From Calvatia gigantea (Eukaryota > Basidiomycota > Agaricomycetes > Agaricales > Lycoperdaceae), in assembly GCA_025093985.1 (NCBI GenBank), contig JACAAK010000002.1, forward strand, positions 1,364,001 to 1,428,000: DNA of 64,000 nucleotides, written 5' to 3'. Each line of letters opens with the position of its first letter. The stretch's first letter is position 1. The notes under the pieces were generated by a model. That model saw only the letters and a list, made by a program, of their open reading frames with translations, was not told the DNA's origin and did not search any database. The position numbers and the translations under genes are program-made. Positions 1 to 10,894 of this stretch are shown in pieces.

Positions 1-2611
1 CAGTATCATGTTCACCAAGTGAAAGTGCCTCCGTCATCGTCTCCAAGTCATCCCTGACTTCACGCGGCGGAATGAACGGCGACGGAGAATAAACGTCCCC
101 CGAAAGTACAAGATCCACCGCCAATTGTTCCCGAGCGTCATTCTCTCTACGTATTGACGAGGTTGTCCGATTATCATCCTGGATTAAATCATATGAATGA
201 AGAGATTCTGCGAGATCTTGAGCGGTCATATTGAGATCCAGGGACGGGTCAATGCGATTCTGGGTATTGGCGATGCTCATATGCCATGGAGCGCCTTTTC
301 TTAGGTCTACAGTTGGAAACTTATTCTGTGATAGTGCTCGGAAACCGCGGGTTGAATTAATGACACTGCCGGTTGTAAAGTCAGATCTAGATGTTTGGCC
401 CGAATTCTCTTGAGAGCGAAAGACAATGTCATAACTAGGAGACCAGTATGTTAGTTAGAATTTTGAGTTTTGGGAAAGCAACTAGATGTACCTTGTGAGC
501 ATATGTTCTGCTGGAGCATCGTGTGCCTGCCAAAAAGTAGGAAGTCGATCCATGAGGTCGTAAAATTCCTCCGCTTGCTCCTCCTCTACATTTTCCTGTT
601 TCTCAGCACGCAATCGGAAGATATCTTTTACACATTCGGTCAGGTCTACGAAGTCATCTCCCAGACGACACTTACGATCGTACGCGGAATACAAATTCGT
701 GATGGACTTGTCTTGGTCGCCATACTTCTGAAGTTTGTTCTTTGTACTCCCAACGTTCATCTCAAGCTCTTTCACAGCGTCCGATTTCTCGACGATCACA
801 GTGTGAGAGATTTCCGAGTCGCCAGCTGCTGCGTTGGAGAGTTGCAAACAATGTATTTTGGCTTGATCGTCGATTCTGAACACGGTAATATCGCAGGACT
901 CGTGTTGCAGAAATGTTTCTCCAGCGCACCGGAGATGACTTCTCGGAGGCAGGATACTATACGGTGAGTCATTCGCGCGGATGGGTTGTTCCTTCTGCCG
1001 GGAGACGTTATAAATTGTCGTGAGACCATTGCGTTTAGAGTTGAGGAAGGTAGTGGCTGTGTGACAGGAATTTCAATATCAAAACAAGTTACTTGCCATA
1101 AAGACCGTCACTTACGATAAGAGTTCGCGAAGCACGTAGTCGTATGTAGTGTCCGGTCGAATTGTCGGTGGTGTTTGTAGCCAAGTAGCGGTTTTCCGGG
1201 GAACCGTGGATCGAGCCAGATGACTTGCGAGGTTGAAACTAAGCGGACAATGTTGTCTTGTGCATAGTCTTCAGCCGAAGTCAAGAAATCCTTTGTTTCC
1301 TCAGTCAACAAAGGGGTGACCTGATTCGTCTTACAGAACTATCAGTAATTGGGCCTGGTAGACGTGGGAAGAGAACTTACTCGGAAATCTAGCTGGTTAA
1401 GGGATTTCCCAGATAGAATTGTGCATTCCGTAGGCTTGCTTCCTTGCCCGAGTCTCCAGAAAGTATCCAGTGAGGATGACTCCAAGTCAGTATAGAGCTT
1501 GACCCTGCGAGGGTATCAGTTAAAAAGCATCAGCAGAGTCAGGCCAGACGCTGACATCGTCTTTTTTCCACCAAGCAAACTGCACCCGTACACTCCTCCT
1601 TTTCGGTTCGTCAAGAGGGCTTCGAACGGCGACCCCTCTGGTGTGATCTTTACGTCCATGATGGGAGCTCCACTCACATCGTGGCTGTTAAAATGTGTTA
1701 CGTCCGTGAGGCCCCCGTTTGAGGTTGGCTCCGGGTCTAATTTGAGGAGAGAGGTTGCACCGAAAGTTCGAACAGCAAGCGATATTCCTAAAGGGAAATG
1801 AGATAGGATTATACTGACAGATATATGATCATTAACCTTTCCTACTAGTTTCGTCGTGGGTTAGGGCGGGTGATGAAGTAATTTGTTGAATGGGGGTGCT
1901 GAAAGTCCGTAAGGGTCGGGTCGTGGGTCTGATAACTGTCCTTCCACTGTCGGTAACCGAGATAGGAGTCAAATCTGAGCTGTAATTAGACAGACTAAGG
2001 TTAATATCGCATGTTGTAACTTACTAAGTTCATTGCTTAGTTCGCCCATGGGGAATACTAACTGTGTTTTTTTGTCATGGCCGGTAACACTACCCAGTAT
2101 ATTTCCCTCAAAAGGGTCGAATTCCGCGAGTGTGACAGCTTGAAGTGTAGATTCTGTAATTTGGTTTCGAATTACCTCGGCGGATACGTCAACCTCGGGG
2201 AAAAGTTTGCGAAGGAAATGAGTCTGAGCAAGCATGAGTGTAGGCGACATAGCGAACGAGGAAGGACATACTCCTTGATCAGCGCGCCGGGTGATCGTAA
2301 CAGCTGGCTCCTGTATCGGTGGGGGCTTTGTAGCGGGAAAGACATCGAAGGTTTGGGTCAGACGGTATCTGCTTGCTTCAATGGCGGTGAGGCCAATTAA
2401 GCATGAAGGGGCGAGAGAAGAACATACGAGTTGGATGCGCAGAGATGAGTGAGTCCCACTCGAGCTTGCCGTTGCTCTCTACGAGGGTTGCAGCCCCAAT
2501 AACGCCATGGTCTAAAACTGGATAGTTTTCGACGACGAATTTTTTATTTTTCTTCGTCTGATTTGGTGGACGATGATGAGACGGCCAGGCATGCATTTCC
2601 TTTTTGAGCAT
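1..2611 (-). CDS. RRN6: RRN6-like RNA polymerase I initiation factor (3' end cut)
   Basis: Subunit of the Pol I core factor that recruits RNA polymerase I to the rDNA promoter in the nucleolus. ATG at 2611-2609 (a second in-frame ATG follows five codons later). Eight exons can be joined in one frame through seven introns. Family marks: DPFEGNILGSV near residue 150, a WLDPRFPGKPLLGYKHHR block typical of RRN6/TAF1C propellers (about 1110-1260), and REQLAVDLVLSGDVYSP at the left edge. The start of the second intron's downstream exon uses the AG at the end of 'acagctcag'; the nearer AG would break the frame. The C-terminus lies beyond base 1. Its ATG is only 56 bp from the divergent uL3m ATG. The family call rests on recognised motifs, not on an alignment. 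Confidence 0.8.
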
Positions 2612-2667
2612 CTAACACATTTTGCCTTTTGACTTGTTTTCGGCGCGTCTTCCGTTCGTCCCCCACC

Positions 2668-3784
2668 ATGCTCAGACTCTGGGCTCAACACCCTTCTCGG
2701 CTTACCTCTGTGAGATACATTCATTCCACCGCCGCTGTCGCCACCACTGCTGCTCCCACTACAACCGACGACGCACAACCCGCCCCAACACCGAAATGGG
2801 GTCCCGACTCAATACGCACTGGCCTTATTGCGCGTAAACGTGGTATGGCCTCGCTTTGGAATGACCAAGGCGTCAAAATACCAGTGACTGTGTTACAGGT
2901 GCGTTCGTAGTTTCTGTTATACTATGGATTCCCCAAGCTGGTTCGGGTAGGTTGAGAACTGCCAAGTTACAGCAAATGTTCGCACTGTCCGGCGTGACCA
3001 TTCCGTGTATCATGCCGTTCAGGTCGCCGCCTCTGACAAGCCAGAGCGAACGACAACCCGACAAATGCTTGGCCATTTCCGCAAAGCGGGCGTTCCCTCA
3101 AAAAGGATTGTGAAGGAGTTCCCTGTGACACCCGACGCACTAGTGCCTATTGGAACAACATTGTCCGCAATTCACTTTGTCCCGGGCCAGTATGTTGATG
3201 TGACAGCTAACGGGTGCGTATAACTACCACCGTTTATATTTCGGGCTATCGACTTCAATCCCGCCAATAGCATCGGAAAGGGTTTCCAAGGTGGTATGAA
3301 GAGATGGGGTTTCCACGGTCTCGCAGCCAGCCATGGTGTCTCCATTTCGCATCGTTCATCAGGTTCGACCGGTCAGCACCAGGTACGCGCCTAGTCGCAG
3401 CATCCACATCCATCATGCATTCCTATTCCCTTTCTCTAGGACCCTGGGCGCGTTTTCCCCGGCAAAAAAATGCCCGGTCGCATGGGTGGCAAGCGCATCA
3501 CAACCCAGAACCTCCCTGTCCTGCGCGTCGACACAAATCTCAATCTCATCTTTGTCAAGGGTGCGGTCCCAGGCGTAGATAATGCTCATGTCCTCATTCG
3601 TGATGCAAAGAAAATTGTGGCTCAAGGCAAACACAACCAGGCTAAGGGTCTCTACGAGAAAGTTCTTCCGAAGGGTGTTGATGACCTACCATTCCCTGCT
3701 GGTACTGCCGAATTGGCCAAGACCTTGCCGCCCATCGTTGAGGCGCCTTCTTACAGGAGGAGCCCATTCATTCCCCAGGAATAG
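2668..3784 (+). CDS. MRPL3: mitochondrial large-subunit ribosomal protein uL3m
   Basis: Mitoribosomal protein L3 (yeast MRPL9 type), 316 residues. Exons 2668-2898, 2951-3213, 3271-3382 and 3440-3784 join cleanly. The N-terminus is Arg/Ser/Thr-rich and acid-poor, as expected of a mitochondrial presequence. L3 signatures follow: [14 protein letters not shown], the VTANVRTV strand, [15 protein letters not shown], and [17 protein letters not shown] with the basic rRNA-binding loop. The start ATG has a good context (ccaccATG). It probably shares a 56-bp bidirectional promoter with the RRN6-like gene. The length fits the family. Confidence 0.95.
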
Positions 3785-3947
3785 ATGTATACAGTGCTAA
3801 TAATAATCTGATTTCATTTTTTGGCTGATGTTTTGTGAATGAGTCATACGGCCAGAACGACATCCTCACGCTGCGATTTCGTCTTGACATTTCCATGTCC
3901 ACTCGGCGCAATGTTATTGACACTCACTGACTCGCTCCTTCAGAACC

Positions 3948-5229
3948 ATGTCTTCGCAAAAAGGTGTTCATAACCGTATCCATACCCTCAGGTGTGTTCC
4001 CGTTCCAGCTGAATTGGACCGCGGATCCCGTGAATGATCCTTTCTTATCTTTTGTATGTAGGGGTGAACAATTCCGACATCTTCAGAATTTACGAGGCTC
4101 GAGATCACACCTAAGCTCGACCAATATCCATACCATACCCTCTCTTCCCCTCCGTCTACTTTTCCTCGCCGATCCCTCAGCAGGTTTCACAGATCATGAT
4201 CAGGTATCCCCTTCGCCCCAATCTAAATCTGTTGCAAACACCGACACGGGAGACTTGCAACCTGATGGTACGTTCTCTCGACCCCAGGCGGGTCCTGCGC
4301 CTCCGAAAAGCTGGAGGTTGACCACGAGAAAAGACATAAGAGAGACTGCAAGCTGGAGATCGCAAGCTCTGTTGCCGATATTCACTCACCTGCGACAGCA
4401 AAGTCAATCTTTGAGCACTTCCTCTCCGGCCGACCCCGGTCTACAGGGTGGAAGGATGGACAACGGCAACAGTATAATGCCTCGCATCCCATCACTCTCT
4501 TCCCTTTGCCTTCAGATTTTCATCACGACGTGCACCACTTCGGAATTTCGCGATGACGTCGTGCCTTATATACCCCCTCACCTAAAGAAGGACCTCATAC
4601 GATTTATGGCCATTCATTCGCCTTTGACTAGCTCGAGGCTCTACGCGTTGTGGGAGCCTTTCGGGCATGCAGGCGGGGAAATGATTGTCGTTGGACCGGG
4701 CGCAGCCCTGAAGGACGATCATTTCATTCGGTCGCACACCCAGCCACACTCTAAAGATTACGCGGATGTACCGACCCAGGAGGATAATTGGGATTGGGAC
4801 ACGGAAGATATGGACACAAATGTACCACCCATGACCCTCATCCTCCTCAACACGTCCCTCTCCTCATCTACACTTTTTAGTCTGCCCCCCACTCTCACAC
4901 ACATCGCATTCATCAACCTCTCGGCCCCTATTCCGCTACACCGATTACCAAACGTGTGCCCAATGCTCGTAATGTTGGATCTATCCTATAATTCCTGGTT
5001 GGGAACAAACTTTGATGGCAGTGACAAAGGACAAGGGCTGATAGGACTGCTTGGCGAGCCACAGCCGCCCCAAAATCCAACCGTCAAAGCCATGGTAGAT
5101 TTAGGGAGAGTAGATTGGCACAGGTGGAACCATTTGACGGTACTTGGGTTCCGGGGGAATTACGTCCCAGAGGGATTTATGAACAGGGTGAATGAAGGGA
5201 GGTGGGATGACGTTGAGGTCGTTTTGTGA
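3948..5229 (+). CDS. hypothetical protein with leucine-rich C-terminal part
   Basis: I do not recognise the function. The best model starts at ATG 3948, splices 3992-4061 (70 nt) and runs to the stop at 5229, giving 403 residues. The N-terminal third is basic and Ser/Pro-rich. The middle holds a compact segment beginning VPYIPPHLKKDLIRF, then an acidic stretch. The last 130 residues contain LRR-like lines (LTHIAFINLS, LVMLDLSYNSWLG, LTVLGFRGNYVPEGF), so a short leucine-rich-repeat solenoid is likely. No signal peptide or membrane segment is evident. Confidence 0.7.
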
Positions 5230-5576
5230 CTGATCTGAAACGGTGCATCAACGGAGTTCCAGCTAAGCTATATTAATATGCAGAATGGATGTATGTACGT
5301 ACACGTGCGTCGATCGAAAGTCCGTAGCTCGTTAATACCGATGATAGTAGAAAAAAAGAAAGAGAGAAAGAGAAAATGAATCCAGGGGTGGAATGAATGT
5401 ATGTACAATCAATTAGGGGGAAGCATAAAGGTGGCACAAATGCCTGTGCTCATAAATAACAATCCGAGCAGATGAGACAAATAATTCTGACTATCGTAAC
5501 TCCAGGAATGTCTGGAGGTTGAACAAAGGTACGATCTGTCGTGAACATTGTCATTATATCGAATCCCTGGCAATAA
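5230..5576. other. intergenic, convergent 3' flanks
   Basis: Region between two converging genes. It is A-rich with a purine tract (AAAGAAAGAGAGAAAG) near 5355. The 3' end of the LisH-CTLH-CRA gene may extend into it, because GAACAG|GTATGG at its last codons looks like a splice donor. No other gene is seen. Confidence 0.5.
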
Positions 5577-6967
5577 CTAACTGCGCCATACCTGTTCGCT
5601 TTCCGGTCCTTGTTTCGTTTGTATGGGCGGTGTAGGCGTTCGAGCCGGGCCAGTGGGCGGCACAAGTGCCCCCTGTCGTGCCTTGATCTTCATCTCATTC
5701 GCCAAGGCCCACAACACTGTCGTATATCTTGCCATGACCTCAATTTTCGAAGTCGGAGACTGACCGGTGCGAACTGGTGACATAGATGACATCAACTTTA
5801 ATTTTACTCAAGACACGGACCACGGAAACTCACCAAGAATAGCCCTATTAATTTGTTCAGCAACGGCTTCTCGTCGCTCCATGGACAAATATCTCGCTAG
5901 TGGGCTATTCTCCGGTTCGGGATAAGCCAGTAACGCACCAACATTCACAAGTTCCTGGGCATAGAGTTCTTTCTCCGCCGGGTTGCTTATTTGGTCGAGA
6001 AGCGCGTAAAGCTTTTGGCCCTGTTGGATGAGCTGGAGGACGTGGGGATCATCCCCAGTCCCAGCAACGCCAGTTTCGGTGCCAGTATGAGGCGGGGTCT
6101 TGTCCTCGTCCTCGACGTCCATGTCAGTAACCGCTTCGTCTGTATCCATGTTATCACCCGGCTCTGGATCAGTTCCTATTATGTGGGGACTCAATGCATT
6201 CCCGTCTGGGTCCAGGCTCACAGGTTCAGACGACGTCGACGTCGACGACATATCGAAATCATCTGCGCTGAGTAAAGGCGAGGAGTATACCAGTGGTTTG
6301 ATCCTACATAGTTCTGTGAACCCCAGGATGCGGAGGTTGAGAAGAAGATGTCGAGGGTCTGTCGTAGTGGGTATCAGATGTTTACTCGAGTTCATAGCCT
6401 CCATTGCAGAGGATGAAGACTTGGACCCAGGCGTTGGGGGAGCAAGTACAGATGGAAAATATGCGTTCAACAAGTCAATGGCGTCGTCCACGCGCCCAGA
6501 AAGAATCTTGACCCGAATTTCTGTGATTATATTGTTCATGAATTCCTCAAAAACTCCCGCCATGGAAAACAACGTACTGTTACGGAGCTCAGCTTCCTTT
6601 AAAGTCTCTTGACTTAATTCCAGGACATCAGAGTCACCGAGTATACCCTTCTCTCTTGGTTGCAGAATCTCGTCTCCGTCTGCATCTAGGTGCCGTACCT
6701 GTACTGTCTCTTGCAAACGCAACAGCCGTACGGGTGTAACAATGGTGGCAGAGATAATCCATTACAAGCGACCTCTGTGTATAATGTGGTGCCGTCATGA
6801 GGATACGCTAGGAGCCCTGAAGGCAGGAATGAATGGTAACTTACCAATTGGTAAGCTGTTGGGTTGACCGAGGAACCTTTAGGCAGTTTAGCGTTCCTAG
6901 TTGTGGGCACCGCACCAGTAGTTGTAGGCAGGGCCGCTGAAGAGGGTAATGCAGGTGGGGAAGGCAT
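5577..6967 (-). CDS. LisH-CTLH-CRA protein (RanBPM/GID-type), one-base frame break
   Basis: Resembles the C-terminal half of RanBP9/10 or Gid1, scaffold subunits of the CTLH/GID ubiquitin ligase, but has no SPRY domain. Exons 6967-6845, 6774-5834 and 5773-5577, with introns of 70 and 60 nt. LisH: DYLCHHCYTRTAVAFARDST (about residues 45-64). It is followed by VRHLDADGDEI, then the CTLH/CRA part (IITEIRVKILSGRVDDAIDLL; LLAYPEPENSPLARYL; RREAVAEQINRAIL). Between RDST and VRHL the genome carries one extra base (GG for G at 6698-6699) that no normal intron removes. The 3' end is uncertain. A protein lacking SPRY may act in the complex differently from RanBPM. Confidence 0.75.
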
Positions 6968-7155
6968 TGAGATGGTGGAGGAGAGTGGAAGAGAAGAGAG
7001 TGCGGGGATAAGTTTTAATAGGTGCTCGGAGTAAACCAAGTAGTTTGCGATCTCTAATTACTTGGTGTCCCACGGCGGAAATTCCATATTCATGTTCACA
7101 TGAGATCAAACTACAATACACACTAATACACTCCTGGGACACACACACCACTCCT

Positions 7156-9124
7156 TCATCGCCGTTGTCTATTAGACGCTGAATTTCTATTCAATCTCCG
7201 GGATTTACGTTTCCTCTCCTCCGGCCACTTTCTCACAGAAACCTAAAGTGGTGCAAAGACGTGTATGAGTGAATTCGCTGAGCTCAAATGCCGACGCAGT
7301 TACCTTATTGTTATCAGTCACCACTTGGATACCCAGGGCTCTTAGGTGTCTCGCGTAGTGGTTATTAACAAGGCACGCAAAGGCCATCATCACATCTGGC
7401 TCCGTAACCTTTGTCCAGTTTTTGAGTCTGAGCAACTCTGCGTGATCCTCGGGAAGTTCTCCGAGCTCCTCTTCATCCGGTTGCAGCAAATTGATTTTGT
7501 AGTCATTGCAACCGGGACACCTCCAGACGTGCTGTGCGGCCTCCAAGGTCGGCGGTATGCGACAGTACCATGGTATTTTGGCGGCCAGTTGGTGATCGTG
7601 TTGTGAATCGGTCGAGTCCGAGTCTGAATCCGTTGCGGGAGGTGTGGACGCCTCACTAAAGTCACTGTCGTAGTGGTATTCGACTGGTATAGTACGTAGA
7701 TCGCGAGGCTTCGAGGGTTCCGATTGAACTTGCTGCGGTGGTTGGGATGGCGGTTTCTTCGACGTTGAGGGCACGGCTAAGGGCCGAGCCGAGAGCCCAT
7801 GTGTTGGTATCTAGAAGAAGAACCAAATTTGAGGTCACAAGATTTAGGGGTATGGCTTTTTCGTTCTTACCATTTTCTGGGCCAACTTCTGCTGCCAATG
7901 TAATGGATTCGCAAGGGCATTTCGTAGACACTGATCCCACTCCTCCCGAGTCCCACCAAATCGCGTCAACTCGATGCCATCCTCCGTGCCGTCACCGATA
8001 GCCATATCTCTGGTTCGATTCCAAGGCTCTCCCCACTGCATTCCTTGTGCCCTGGCGCTTCTTCGTGCAACCTTGACCTGTTTAACAAACTCGACCCACT
8101 GAGGTATGTGCAGGTACCGGGCACTAGGAGAGGAAGATGCGATTTGGTCGGCCAGTATCCATTCGGCCTGACGAGCAAATATCTCCCGGATAGCGGCTTT
8201 GTGGACAATTCGACAGTGCCGAGATTTCTTGAGTACGATGTCTCCCCGTCTGTTTTTGACAAAAAGTGATAATTCAGGGTGGTATATGATTCGGAAGTAG
8301 CTGTCCATTGGCGCAACTTGGGCAAGGTATTGTTTGATCAGCCAATTAATGTTACGGTCCTTGTATGAGAGTATCAGAGCCATCGATGAGTTCATGAATA
8401 AGACGACGGATGCGATATCGCTCGAAGAAGTTACGGCTGAGCTCATGAGCCAAGACGTCAAGTGTTTCAACACAAAACGAGCGGTTTCTGGAACATGGTC
8501 AATTCGGACCGGGTGAGATCATGACCTGCGTGCCACTTACTGATCTTTAGCATACAATACAAGCGAAGTAGGGTCGTCATCAACTATAATCCAGGTTAGC
8601 TTCTCCAGCACCAGCCCAGGTCGAAGAGCTACCAACGCGTCATATATGCTGCGCTCAAAATCTTGTCAAACTTCAACCAGACGGAAATCGTCGAGCCACT
8701 GTTGACCCCATCGCCATAAACCGCCTCCAAGGTCAACTGACTCGGCTTTGCAGCAGTCTTCTTTTCATCGTCTCGCCTCCTCAAGTCACTCTCCAGCCAC
8801 TTTCTCCCAGTTTCGGATAGCCAATCCAGTCTTTCAATCTCAAGTACACCAATAACCTTGACTTGATTAATAATTATTTTGCTTGTGGCTGGGGCTTCTT
8901 TTAGGAACTCTGTTTCGTCAAGACTGTTATCCTCATCCATTGAGACGTGAGGAGGGGGTTGCAAAGCAGCAGCAGTGAATTTACCCAATATCCGCCCCGC
9001 CACACTTTATGTGAACAGACGTGAGCTTGGGTCTCGGTCCGCCACGGCGTGGCCATGCGGGATTCAGAATGCGAAAATCTTCATAGGGACCAAATGGGTC
9101 TTCGAGGAGTTTGAGGATGGACAT
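7156..9124 (-). CDS. hypothetical protein with CPGC motif and basic tail
   Basis: Function not recognised. The model starts at ATG 9124 (MSILKLLEDPFGPYEDFR). Its first intron runs from GGTAAAT to AACAG before LDETEFLKEAP. The central part is a helix-rich 200-residue region (IYHPELSLFVKNRRGD; HIPQWVEFVKQVK). A Ser/Asp/Pro-rich linker leads to VWRCPGCNDYKINLL, a C-x2-C pair that could bind metal with another pair not identified. A final intron gives a Lys/Arg-rich end (RKWPEERKRKSRR) resembling a nuclear localisation signal; without it the frame stops at 7205. Near 8660 a frame change is explained by a 53-nt intron (GTCAAC...TTTTGAG). The ATG lies 86 bp from the divergent PIG-M start. Confidence 0.65.
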
Positions 9125-9210
9125 GGCAAGTGGAGGGTGTGTCCCGCTACATTAGTTGAAGGGTCTTGATGGCGTGTTTCTGATCCGTCCCACGTGGACC
9201 TGCTCTCTTC

Positions 9211-10683
9211 ATGTTTTCGTTCAGAAACGTGCTCTAGCGCCAGTATCGGTCTGCGCGTAGCATTAATTCTGTACAGCGAATGGCACGATGCAAGGTCACT
9301 CGTCAAGTACACCGACGTTGACTACCGTGTTTTTACGGATGCCGCTCGTTTCGTCCTCCAGCCCGGCCAAGACAACATGGCTCAAGGGCCGCTATCCCAA
9401 TGGCTTGGACATAGCATGACTCCAGGAAGGTAAGTCTTTAAAACCTCCGTGTATAGAATGATTTAATGAATATGGTCAGTCCATATACCAGGGACACGTA
9501 CCGCTATACCCCTCTCCTCGCCCTTCTGCTCATGCCCAACATATTCCTTCACCCTTCCTTCGGCAAATACATGTTTGCAGCTTTCGACATCATCAATGGC
9601 ATCATCATTTACAACCTCCTTACACATCACATCCTTCCCAAAACCTCGCCCAAAAACAAGAGCCCGGAGGCTGCGTCCACTGCGGACAGTGACACGAAAG
9701 CCAAAGCAACACTTTACACGGCGGATCCATCTTCTCAATCCGATGGTATTCTCTATCTCAACACGCGGTTCTTCGGAATCTGTTCTTTCGCTTTTTGTCC
9801 TCCTGACTTTACATGCGGTCCTGAACGAGCGCTGGGTTTCCGCTGCGGCTTTCCTCGGCTTGAGTACTCACTGGAAGATATACCCTGTCATGTATGCTGT
9901 GAGCTGTGTATGCCTGATCGGGTCTCTTGGTTCCTATGCGAACCGCAGATCTGGTGCCATGGATTGGTTGAAGATGCTTGTGAACCCGCAAACTATCAAG
10001 TTTGCCTTCGTTAGCGCAGCAACCTTTGTCGCCTTGGGAGGTGTATGTTATTTGATGTACGTTTCCTCTCTCTTCAACCAAACAAATATGCTTAATCGCC
10101 GGATCGCAGCTGGGGTTATCCTTTCCTCTACGAATCATATTTCTACCACCTGAATCGGCTCGACCACCGACACAATTTCTCACCTTATTTCTACCCTACA
10201 TATCTCGCCTATCCTTCCCTTATTCCATCCGCACCGGTATCCGAGTCGCCTTCAATCTCGGCCTCTGACATCTGGACAATACTAAGGACAATTCTCAGCT
10301 CCCCACTCACAAGCTTCCTCCCACAACTCCTCCTTTCGCTCGGTACTGGCCTTCTCTTCAGCTATACCAAACCAGGCCTTGTATTTTCTTGGTTCGTCCA
10401 GACTGTCTGCTTCGTCATATTCAACAAAGTCTGCACATCCCAGTATTTCTTGTGGTACCTCCTGCTCCTTCCTTTGCTCCTGCCAAATCTTCACATGTCA
10501 CGCATGAAAGCGATTGCATGTGTGTCCGTTTGGATAGCCACGCAGGCACTGTGGCTCAGCAAGGCGTATAACCTCGAGTTTCTGGGTCAAGACGTGTTTT
10601 TGGATTTATGGATCCGCGGTTTAATCTATGTTGTTGGAAATTGTTGGGTGTTGGTAACCATGATGCAGTCATATAAACCATGA
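9211..10683 (+). CDS. GPI14: GPI mannosyltransferase 1 (PIG-M), frame broken by extra base(s)
   Basis: ER enzyme that adds the first alpha-1,4-mannose from Dol-P-Man to the GPI core. About 455 residues, polytopic. Exons 9211-9429, 9480-10056 and 10110-10683. Signatures: [16 protein letters not shown] with the lumenal DxD-like motif, [66 protein letters not shown] and [14 protein letters not shown]. Exon 2 needs one base removed at 9723-9724 (GGCGG to GGCG) to pass from the Lys-rich loop into IHLLNPMV; no intron of normal size fits. The 5' end MFSFRNVL meets a stop unless one base of 9235-9238 is dropped, so the start is less certain. Apart from these points every family block is intact. Confidence 0.88.
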
Positions 10684-10894
10684 TATATTCCCTATCTCTC
10701 AACGTTAAAAAGCGACAAGTATATTGTCTTACTGATATATAATTAAAGTTGGGGAGTAGGTATGTTGTATTGGTACATATTAGGGAAAAAATCAGCCACA
10801 TTCACCCTAGACACCGAAGTCCACATCCAGAGCAATAGCGAAGTGATAGCAAAAGGAAATGCGCGAAGGAATGAAACAAAATTATTGGAGATGA

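Noticed and set aside
8005..8025. tRNA B-box-like GGTTCGATTCC
   Set aside because: Sits within coding sequence and no cloverleaf can be drawn.
8640..8720. Two-base frame step in the unknown gene at 7156-9124
   Set aside because: A 53-nt intron from GTCAAC to TTTTGAG solves it; not counted as a micro-event.
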